DNA of 5,018 nucleotides. It comes from Desulfovibrionaceae bacterium UBA930 (GTDB taxonomy: Bacteria; Desulfobacterota; Desulfovibrionia; Desulfovibrionales; Desulfovibrionaceae). Position 1 is the first letter of the stretch; each line of letters starts with the position of its first letter. Below, piece by piece: positions 1 to 4,236 of the stretch. The notes under the pieces are model-generated. The model saw only the letters and a list, made by a program, of their open reading frames with translations, ran no database searches and was not told the origin of the DNA. Made by a program: the position numbers and the translations under genes. Where the stretch lies: assembly GCA_002293605.1 (NCBI GenBank), contig DBDO01000086.1, forward strand, positions 1 to 5,018. Reading direction: 5' to 3'.

Positions 1-1
1 C

Positions 2-430
2 GTGCCCCTGCGCCCGCCTGCGGCCATGCCCGGTACGGCTGTGCCAAAGATGCAGGCCAGCCCCCCTCAGGGGGCGCATGCCGGACAACAAGCCCTTGAT
101 GCGAACAGCCCCTTGTTTTCCCTGCCGGGCGGAGGAAGCTCCCTTAAAGGCTATTTCGAAGCCCTGGCCATGCTCTGTTTTGTGCTGGTCGCCTTTATCG
201 TCCTGCTCTGGCTGCTGAGGCGTCTGACAAAAGGCAGAACCCCCTTTGCCCGAAGCGGTCCAGAGATGCGCGTTGAAAGCCGCCTCGCCCTTGGGGACAA
301 GCGCTGGCTGATGAGCGTGCGCTGCATGGACAAGCGCCTTTTACTCGGGCTTACGGAGCAGCAGATTACCCTGCTTGCGGAGCAGCCCCTTGAAGAGGAT
401 GCCGCAGGGGGCGGCGCGCCGGATGCATAA
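2..430 (+). CDS. fliO: Flagellar biosynthesis protein FliO (5' end uncertain, probably partial)
   Basis: FliO is a small bitopic inner-membrane protein that helps assemble FliP into the flagellar type III export gate. The visible 142 residues show a Pro/Ala/Gly-rich N-terminal stretch (about 1-48), one strong hydrophobic segment (about 51-73) followed by a basic stop-transfer patch (RRLTKGR), and a cytoplasmic domain (about 88-128). That domain carries the family's recognisable pattern of a short strand around RVESRLALGDKRWLMSV followed by LLLGLTEQQITLL. An acidic and glycine-rich tail ends the protein. The frame is open to the left edge. The first possible start is GTG at base 2, with ATG codons at 26 and 50, and no ribosome binding site can be judged at the edge, so the true start may lie outside. 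The stop overlaps the start of fliP by 8 bases, and this gene order (fliO-fliP-fliQ) is the classical one, which strongly supports the call. Confidence 0.88.
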   Translation: MPLRPPAAMPGTAVPKMQASPPQGAHAGQQALDANSPLFSLPGGGSSLKGYFEALAMLCFVLVAFIVLLWLLRRLTKGRTPFARSGPEMRVESRLALGDKRWLMSVRCMDKRLLLGLTEQQITLLAEQPLEEDAAGGGAPDA

Positions 431-1241
431 AGGCTACGATATAACGGCAGGAGAGGCCCCGCTGCACAGTTCCGGTCTTGCGCGTTTTTTTGCGTTCGCC
501 TCTGCTTTTGCCTTCTTTACGGGCCTTGGGTCTGAAAGCGCGCTGGCCGCGCAAGACTTGGTCATGCCCAACCTGCAACTGACCATGTCGGGGGGCTCCC
601 CGGAGCCCAGAGGCATTTCCCTGGCCCTGGAAATCCTCTTCATGCTCACGGTGCTTTCCCTGGCCCCGGCCATTGCGCTTACCGTGACCAGCTTCACCCG
701 CATTATCGTGGTTTTTCACTTTGTGCGTCAGGCCCTTGGCGTGCAGCAACTGCCGCCGAATCAGGTGCTGGTGAGCCTTGCCATCTTCATGAGCGTGGCC
801 ATCATGATGCCCGTGGGCAAAGCTATCAACGATACCGCCCTGCAACCCTATCTTGAAGAGCGCATGGATTTTGACGAGGCCCTGACCAAGGCCCAGGCCC
901 CGTTGCGCGAATTCATGTTCAGGCATACCCGGGAGCGGGATCTGTCTATTTTTTATTCTATCACCAAGATGGACCGGCCCGCCACCAAGGAAGATGTCCC
1001 GACCATTTCCCTGGCTGCGGCCTTTGTGATCAGCGAACTGAAGACCGGCTTCACCATAGGCTTTTTGATCTATATCCCCTTTTTGATTCTTGATATGGTG
1101 ATATCCAGCACCCTTCTGGCCATGGGCATGATGATGCTGCCGCCCATGATGGTGTCCATGCCCTTTAAGCTGCTGCTCTTCGTCATGGTGGACGGTTGGA
1201 CCTTGCTGGTGGGGTCCTTGGTGAACAGCTTTGTAAGCTAA
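423..1241 (+). CDS. fliP: Flagellar type III export gate protein FliP
   Basis: FliP is the main subunit of the FliP-FliQ-FliR export gate, through which flagellar subunits cross the inner membrane. The product is 272 residues. A cleavable signal peptide is likely: a long polar start, a hydrophobic core at about 22-36, and an Ala-rich cleavage region near ALAA (40-43), as known for this family. Hydrophobic segments follow at about 66-88, 114-131, 210-235 and 247-268. Conserved stretches include SFTRIIVVFHFVRQALG (90-106), the FliP signature FVISELKTGFTIGF (201-214), and MGMMMLPPMMVSMPFKLLLFV (split over 234-254), followed by DGW. I chose ATG at 423, which overlaps the fliO stop and has AGGGGG at 406-411 upstream. 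The frame stays open further left to a TTG at 375, and an ATG at 399 has no properly spaced ribosome binding site. The gene is probably translationally coupled to fliO. Confidence 0.95.
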   Translation: MHKGYDITAGEAPLHSSGLARFFAFASAFAFFTGLGSESALAAQDLVMPNLQLTMSGGSPEPRGISLALEILFMLTVLSLAPAIALTVTSFTRIIVVFHFVRQALGVQQLPPNQVLVSLAIFMSVAIMMPVGKAINDTALQPYLEERMDFDEALTKAQAPLREFMFRHTRERDLSIFYSITKMDRPATKEDVPTISLAAAFVISELKTGFTIGFLIYIPFLILDMVISSTLLAMGMMMLPPMMVSMPFKLLLFVMVDGWTLLVGSLVNSFVS

Positions 1242-1367
1242 GGAAACGCTGATTTATTCCGTTTGGCGGCGTTGCTTGGGCTTTCCCTCCGGGGGCAGGA
1301 CCAAAGAGTCCAGCCCCCGGAGGGAAATTCCCTCGCGCCTTGCCAAACAAAATAACTACGCGTTTCC
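1242..1367. repeat. 126-bp symmetric palindromic element between fliP and fliQ
   Basis: The element starts on the base after the fliP stop codon. Its left half (1242-1302) and the reverse complement of its right half (1307-1367) align over 61 bases without gaps, around a 4-base centre. By hand count 43 of 61 positions match. The outer 26 bases match at 21 positions, beginning with a perfect GGAAACGC/GCGTTTCC and ending with GTTTGGC/GCCAAAC. The inner arms TTTCCCTCCGGGGGC (1282-1296) and its complement (1313-1327) are perfect over 15 bp, and GGAC/GTCC (1298-1301, 1308-1311) tightens the tip. A 14-base stretch on each side does not pair. There is no coding potential that resembles a protein family. 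The symmetry suggests a non-autonomous mobile repeat (MITE- or REP-like) or a large RNA hairpin. I cannot tell from one copy whether it is repeated in the genome. Confidence 0.72.
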
Positions 1368-1489
1368 CAAAAGGCCATTAATTAGCGCATTCCTAAGTTT
1401 TTTGCTGGAGGGCCTCGGTTTGGGGCGGAGCCCCAAATATAGTGAGGAAGAGCCCCTCATCGTCCTTCATCTTTTGCCGGAGTAAAAGT
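1368..1489 (+). other. Rest of the fliP-fliQ spacer: degenerate repeat arm plus compact hairpin
   Basis: No gene is seen here. Bases 1374-1393, read on the minus strand (GGAATGCGCTAATTAATGGC), resemble the start of the left arm of the neighbouring palindrome (GGAAACGCTGATTTATT) with one inserted base, so the repeat may have a longer or duplicated version. TTTGGGGC (1419-1426) and GCCCCAAA (1430-1437) form a perfect 8-bp hairpin with a three-base loop. No T-run follows it, so it is not a standard terminator. The spacer ends with the fliQ ribosome binding site. Adjacent genes of a flagellar operon usually touch or overlap, so 248 bases between fliP and fliQ is unusually long. Confidence 0.6.
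1479..1482 (+). promoter_or_regulatory. Ribosome binding site that sets the fliQ start
   Basis: GGAG lies 7 bases before the GTG at 1490. It decides the start of fliQ in favour of that GTG over the in-frame GTG at 1442, which would add 16 residues not found in normal FliQ. Confidence 0.7.
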
Positions 1490-1771
1490 GTGACCCAGGA
1501 ATTTGTCGTGGGCTTTGCCCGTCAGGCCATTGAGCTGACCTTGCTGATTTCGCTGCCCCTACTCGGCGTCGGGCTGGGGGTGGGGCTTATCGTCAGCATT
1601 TTTCAGGCGGCCACGCAAATTCAGGAGCCGACCCTGGCCTTTATTCCTAAAATTCTCTCCATGTTTCTGGCGCTTCTGATCGCCTTTCCCTGGATCATGG
1701 ACAAAATTCTCACATTTACTAGGGAAATTTTCCTTAACTTGCCTGTGTATGTGGGCCTTGGGGGCGGTTAG
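1490..1771 (+). CDS. fliQ: Flagellar type III export gate protein FliQ
   Basis: FliQ is a small two-helix inner-membrane subunit of the flagellar export gate, packed around FliP. The 93-residue product matches the usual family size of about 90. Hydrophobic segment one spans about 13-40 and contains the conserved GLIVSIFQAATQIQEPTLAFIPKI stretch (31-54, family core QAxTQIQExTLxFIPK). Segment two spans about 55-75. It begins VTQEFVVGFARQAIE, typical of FliQ. The start is GTG at 1490, supported by GGAG at 1479-1482. An upstream in-frame GTG (1442) would add an unusual 16-residue leader. The gene follows fliP after a long palindrome-bearing spacer. Its TAG stop overlaps the TAA stop of the convergent exporter gene, and no terminator is seen between them. 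fliR, flhB and flhA do not follow, so they must lie elsewhere. Confidence 0.95.
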   Translation: MTQEFVVGFARQAIELTLLISLPLLGVGLGVGLIVSIFQAATQIQEPTLAFIPKILSMFLALLIAFPWIMDKILTFTREIFLNLPVYVGLGGG

Positions 1772-2406
1772 GATCGGCTCACAAGGGGAATCAGCACAAA
1801 GCACAGCGCAAGCAGAATGAGAACGATTCCGGCAAGGCCTTCAACAAGCGGGATCTTCTTCTCCAGCACCTTTTGTACCTTGGGGTGGGCAATGGCTGCG
1901 GCCAGCCCGGCATCCCAGAAAAAGACGAGCAGGGCCATCCAGAGGCCCGAGAAGAGCTGCTGCGCAAGCGTTGCCTCGGCCCCAATGATGATCGTCATCA
2001 AGCTTAGGTAGAACACGGCATTTTTGGGGTTGAGCAAGGCTGAGGCAAGGCCGATGCACAGCTGTCTGACAGGAGAGAGCGGCGCGGTCTTTTCAAGAGA
2101 GAAGGCTGCCGAGCGCCTGCTGGCCCGCAGCAGCATAAAGCCCATCCAGAGCAGGTAGAGGGCTCCCGCTATTTCCAGGCTTTTATAGATAAGCGGGCTC
2201 TGTCTTACGGCTGACCATCCGGCGATGGCAACAGCGATATACACGGCATTGCCAAGGGCGATGCCAAGGCAGATGAAGAAGCTGCCGCGCAGCCGGTGGC
2301 GCACGGCATGACCCACGATCAAAAAGAAATCCGGGCCGGGGCTGAGAAGGGCCAGAAAGTGCGCAAGGGCCAATACCGCAAAGGTTTGAGGGATGAAATC
2401 CGGCAT
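1768..2406 (-). CDS. LysE/RhtB-family amino acid or metabolite exporter
   Basis: This is an inner-membrane exporter of the LysE/RhtB superfamily, whose members export amino acids such as lysine, threonine or homoserine by proton antiport. The real substrate cannot be read from the sequence. The 212-residue length is typical (about 205-215). The family signature is clear near the N-terminus: SPGPDFFLIV (22-31) followed by a Gly-rich helix GSFFICLGIALGNAVYI (41-57). ALYLLWMGF (82-90) and the conserved NPKNAVFY (126-133) follow. Six hydrophobic segments can be picked out: about 6-32, 41-66, 74-93, 113-142, 149-174 and 188-208. The ATG at 2404-2406 has GGAG (2416-2419) nine bases upstream. The gene lies 73 bases downstream of, and in the same direction as, an AraC-type regulator, which is the likely controller. 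A hairpin in the gap could hide the ribosome binding site. Confidence 0.93.
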   Translation of the reverse strand: MPDFIPQTFAVLALAHFLALLSPGPDFFLIVGHAVRHRLRGSFFICLGIALGNAVYIAVAIAGWSAVRQSPLIYKSLEIAGALYLLWMGFMLLRASRRSAAFSLEKTAPLSPVRQLCIGLASALLNPKNAVFYLSLMTIIIGAEATLAQQLFSGLWMALLVFFWDAGLAAAIAHPKVQKVLEKKIPLVEGLAGIVLILLALCFVLIPLVSRS

Positions 2407-2412
2407 GTCTGT

Positions 2413-2462
2413 TGTCTCCGTTGAGCGGCAATCTCAAGGTGAAATTGCTCTATGGGGAGACA
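2413..2462 (-). promoter_or_regulatory. Possible hairpin leader hiding the lysE ribosome binding site
   Basis: On the minus-strand transcript, TGTCTCC (2462-2456) can pair with GGAGACA (2419-2413), and the second arm contains the GGAG ribosome binding site of the exporter gene. Inside it, GAGCAAT (2450-2444) can pair with ATTG-CTC (2432-2429 and 2425-2423) around a CCG bulge. A competing small hairpin, TTGAG (2437-2433) with CTCAA (2425-2421), would replace the inner stem. The two stems facing the ribosome binding site suggest translational control, but both arms are short and chance is possible. The same DNA could instead carry the AraC operator. Confidence 0.35.
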
Positions 2463-2470
2463 GTACGCAT
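2450..2470 (-). CDS. Possible six-codon leader peptide ahead of the exporter gene
   Basis: After the araC stop (2480-2482) there is an ATG at 2470-2468 and a TAG at 2452-2450, encoding MRTVSP. The bases just upstream read AAAGGCAGGGC, a passable ribosome binding site. Translation of this frame would cover the 5' arm of the predicted hairpin, TGTCTCC at 2462-2456, and could open it to release the lysE ribosome binding site. Very short open frames are common by chance, so this is only a candidate. Confidence 0.22.
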   Translation of the reverse strand: MRTVSP

Positions 2471-2479
2471 GCCCTGCCT

Positions 2480-3304
2480 TTATTTCTTGTACGAATGTGA
2501 CAGGTTTTTGCGGTAGCAGCCGGGTGTGACCGAGCAGTATTTAACGAACATGCGGTGAAAATGGCTTTGGTCGACATAGCCGGAGGCTATAGCGGCCTCT
2601 GCAATGCCGCTTCCCTCAAGAAGCAGATGCCGCCCGTGCTCCAGGCGAAGGCAATGCAGGTAATTTTGCGGGGGCAGTCCGGCATTTCGTCGAAAGGAGC
2701 GCGAAAAGCTCTCCCTTCGGACTCCGGCGCGCTTCGCCAGGGCGCAGACGGAATGCTCCCCTTCCTTAAGCTCCGCTGGCAGAGAATCTTTTGCCAGAGC
2801 GGGGATTTCTTCCGGGCCGGGTGCGAACGCGCGGTGGCGGGTCTGCATTATACTCAAGAGCGCCGCCAGATCGGATTCCGATGCAGCGCTTTCGCGTGCA
2901 AGGGCCTCAAGCAGGCCGCGCGCCTCGGTAAAGAGTCCGGCATCCCTGACAAGCGGCTCGGCCACTCGCAAGCCGCACTGTTGGTGCAGCAGCATGCCCA
3001 GGCGCGTATGAAACCACGAGGCATCCACATAGGCCATGTGATAGCTTCGGGGTCTGCCCTCAACAGGGTTGCAGCTATGCGCCTGCCAGGGGGCGATCAG
3101 CACGATATCGCCGGGCTGCGCCAGATATTCTTTTTTCCCCAGGGAAAAGCAGGTGCGTCCCTCAAGAATCAGCCCGAAGGAAAAGCTTGAATGCACATGC
3201 TCGGCATAGGGCGAGACACTGTTGAGCGTGGTGCGTATTTCGTGAAAAGGCAAAGAAGCCGGCACGCTGAAGTGCTGTTGTTGGGTTGTTTTCATAGTCT
3301 GCAC
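2480..3304 (-). CDS. AraC-family transcriptional regulator
   Basis: This is a cytoplasmic DNA-binding regulator with an N-terminal cupin-like ligand-binding domain and a C-terminal pair of helix-turn-helix motifs. The cupin part (about 33-95) shows HVHSSFSFGLILEG, then PGDIVLIAPWQAHSC (64-78), typical of AraC-type sensor domains. The first helix-turn-helix lies at about 183-206 (VCALAKRAGVRRESFSRSFRR). The second, at about 234-266, carries the strong family signature AIASGYVDQSHFHRMF followed by TPGCYRK. The length of 274 is normal for the family. Two starts are possible: GTG at 3304-3302, or ATG at 3295-3293 (271 residues). Neither has a good ribosome binding site, and the ATG seems more natural. 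The gene lies directly upstream of the LysE-type exporter in the same direction, so it probably activates that exporter in response to the exported compound. The ligand is unknown. Confidence 0.92.
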   Translation of the reverse strand: MQTMKTTQQQHFSVPASLPFHEIRTTLNSVSPYAEHVHSSFSFGLILEGRTCFSLGKKEYLAQPGDIVLIAPWQAHSCNPVEGRPRSYHMAYVDASWFHTRLGMLLHQQCGLRVAEPLVRDAGLFTEARGLLEALARESAASESDLAALLSIMQTRHRAFAPGPEEIPALAKDSLPAELKEGEHSVCALAKRAGVRRESFSRSFRRNAGLPPQNYLHCLRLEHGRHLLLEGSGIAEAAIASGYVDQSHFHRMFVKYCSVTPGCYRKNLSHSYKK

Positions 3305-3364
3305 TTTTTATTCAAAGGCCTGTGTGCAGATAAACACGGAAGGGTTCTGTGTAAAGGTGGGGGC

Positions 3365-3370
3365 AGTATA
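3365..3370 (-). promoter_or_regulatory. Candidate -10 box for the araC gene
   Basis: On the minus strand TATACT reads within TGATTATACTG, close to the sigma-70 -10 consensus, about 60 bases before the araC start codon. No convincing -35 box is found 16-18 bases upstream, so the promoter would be weak or activator-dependent. It overlaps the end of the nucleotidyltransferase gene. Downstream, GTGT and ACAC flank an 8-base spacer (a small inverted repeat around 3321-3336). Confidence 0.22.
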
Positions 3371-3371
3371 A

Positions 3372-3758
3372 TCACGCACCTGCTTGCCGATATGGATCAC
3401 CTTCCCCAAACTTTCCAGAATCCTTTTTTGTAATACATGCCAGCAAGTCCTTATGGGTGAACAGCGTTTTTCCCGCCATATCAATATGGCGGCGCAAGGG
3501 CTGATACTGGATGCGCTCATAGGCCTGTATATCGACAGTCATCGGCAGAGAGCTGTCCATAAACAGGGTGTGCAGACGGCTTACGGTCTTCTCCTCCACA
3601 GACCCGTAGAGCGCAAGGTCTATATCGGAATCCGGGCGGTATGTTCCGGAAGCGCGCGATCCGAAGACCACTACCCGTTCAATGCTGGCGGCAAAGGGGG
3701 CCAGAATATCGCGCAGACAGTCAAGATGCCCTTGGCTGAGTCCATGATCAAAGGTCAT
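3372..3758 (-). CDS. MNT-type nucleotidyltransferase, HI0073/MntA-like antitoxin
   Basis: This is a minimal nucleotidyltransferase of the DNA polymerase beta superfamily, of the kind paired with HEPN proteins. In studied HEPN/MNT systems the MntA enzyme inactivates its HEPN partner by attaching AMP to a tyrosine. The 128-residue product has an intact GSX10DXD catalytic motif: Gly33-Ser34, then Asp45-Ile-Asp47 (GSRASGTYRPDSDIDLAL). A third acidic position is likely at Asp76 in TVDIQAY. The PLRRHIDMAGKTLF stretch (87-100) is typical of the HI0073 subfamily end. The ATG at 3758-3756 overlaps the HEPN gene by 11 bases, and a G-rich stretch (GCGGGGGCGC) immediately upstream may act as its ribosome binding site. 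An upstream in-frame start would extend inside the HEPN gene and is unlikely. Residues 103-128 extend past the usual end of the family and look unstructured, so the original stop may have been lost. Confidence 0.88.
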   Translation of the reverse strand: MTFDHGLSQGHLDCLRDILAPFAASIERVVVFGSRASGTYRPDSDIDLALYGSVEEKTVSRLHTLFMDSSLPMTVDIQAYERIQYQPLRRHIDMAGKTLFTHKDLLACITKKDSGKFGEGDPYRQAGA

Positions 3759-4176
3759 GCGCCCCCGCTTTTTCGAGAAAGAACATATACGCGGCTTCCA
3801 TCGCCGCAAGGTAGCTTGAGCGTATATCCGCTATAACCTTCTCAAATGTCGCAAGATCATACACATGAGACATTTTGTTCCTGGCATCCAGGGCATCCAT
3901 CCATACCTGCCCATCGGCAAGGAGCCTTGCCGTAAAAGCCGTGCGGATGACATGGGCAGGGGTGAGCGGCGATATAACCAGTCCCTCGCTTTCCAGATAA
4001 TCTTTCATGACTTTCCAGGCCAGCTCAAAGGCATATTCGAAACGCTGAATGCAACCTTCCTTCTCCAGTTGGGTCAACGGTTTTTCTGATGTGACAGCTT
4101 CCTGGAGCAGAAAAAAGGCCCGCTTGTAATTGTTGAAGCGATACAGCCAGCGGGGAGTCGTGTCCTGGTTGGTCAT
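3748..4176 (-). CDS. HEPN-domain protein, HI0074/HepT-like (putative RNase toxin)
   Basis: This is a small all-helical HEPN protein of the HI0074 (nucleotidyltransferase substrate-binding) family. Related HepT proteins are RNases and act as toxins in type VII HEPN/MNT systems. The 142-residue sequence shows RFNNYKRAFFLLQEAV (13-28), then LEKEGCIQRFEYAFELAWKVMKDYLE (37-62), matching the family's first helices. SPLTPAHVIRTAF follows, then the RX4HXY motif: Arg99-NKMS-His104-Val-Tyr106. These are the residues known as the catalytic pair and the modified tyrosine in HepT. The ATG at 4176-4174 has an AAGAAGG ribosome binding site (4190-4184) seven bases upstream. The gene precedes and overlaps its nucleotidyltransferase partner, indicating translational coupling. 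It follows priA by 60 bases in the same direction. RNase activity is inferred from the motif, not shown. Confidence 0.9.
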   Translation of the reverse strand: MTNQDTTPRWLYRFNNYKRAFFLLQEAVTSEKPLTQLEKEGCIQRFEYAFELAWKVMKDYLESEGLVISPLTPAHVIRTAFTARLLADGQVWMDALDARNKMSHVYDLATFEKVIADIRSSYLAAMEAAYMFFLEKAGAHDL

Positions 4177-4183
4177 ATTTTTA

Positions 4184-4206
4184 CCTTCTTCAAATGTTCC
4201 ATTTGA
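4184..4206 (-). promoter_or_regulatory. 17-base palindrome beside the HEPN ribosome binding site (putative operator)
   Basis: TCAAATG-TTC-CATTTGA (4190-4206) is a perfect inverted repeat with 7-base arms and a 3-base spacer. It touches the AAGAAGG ribosome binding site (4184-4190, minus strand) of the HEPN gene. A possible -10 box TATAGT lies upstream at 4222-4217, though no good -35 is seen. The position between candidate promoter and start codon is typical of autoregulated toxin-antitoxin operators. It could equally form an RNA hairpin next to the ribosome binding site. Confidence 0.42.
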
Positions 4207-4236
4207 CGGAATAGGTACTATAGAGCCTCAAAAGTT

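Noticed and set aside
60..75. GCCCCC-CTCA-GGGGGC hairpin in the fliO coding region
   Set aside because: It lies in a Pro/Gly-rich coding stretch with no T-run, and is explained by codon content.
366..926. 186-codon minus-strand open frame opposite fliP
   Set aside because: It is a shadow of the real fliP frame. The product is His/Gly/Arg-rich, as expected from the complement of GC-rich coding DNA.
1276..1485. 69-codon open frame on the plus strand in the fliP-fliQ spacer
   Set aside because: It runs through the palindromic element, its product has no family-like pattern, and it has no clear ribosome binding site. It is an accident of the repeat.
1756..1786. CCTTG/CAAGG inverted repeat at the fliQ-lysE junction as a two-way terminator
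   Set aside because: The arms are only five bases with a 21-base loop and no T-runs, too weak to call.
2555..3190. 211-codon plus-strand open frame opposite araC
   Set aside because: The minus-strand frame has clear AraC-family motifs, and this one shows none.
3308..3520. 70-codon minus-strand frame overlapping the 3' end of the nucleotidyltransferase gene and the gap before araC
   Set aside because: Its tail looks mildly protein-like (KVIHIGKQVRDYTAPTF), but I recognise no family, it has no start with a ribosome binding site, and most of it is out of frame with a confirmed gene.
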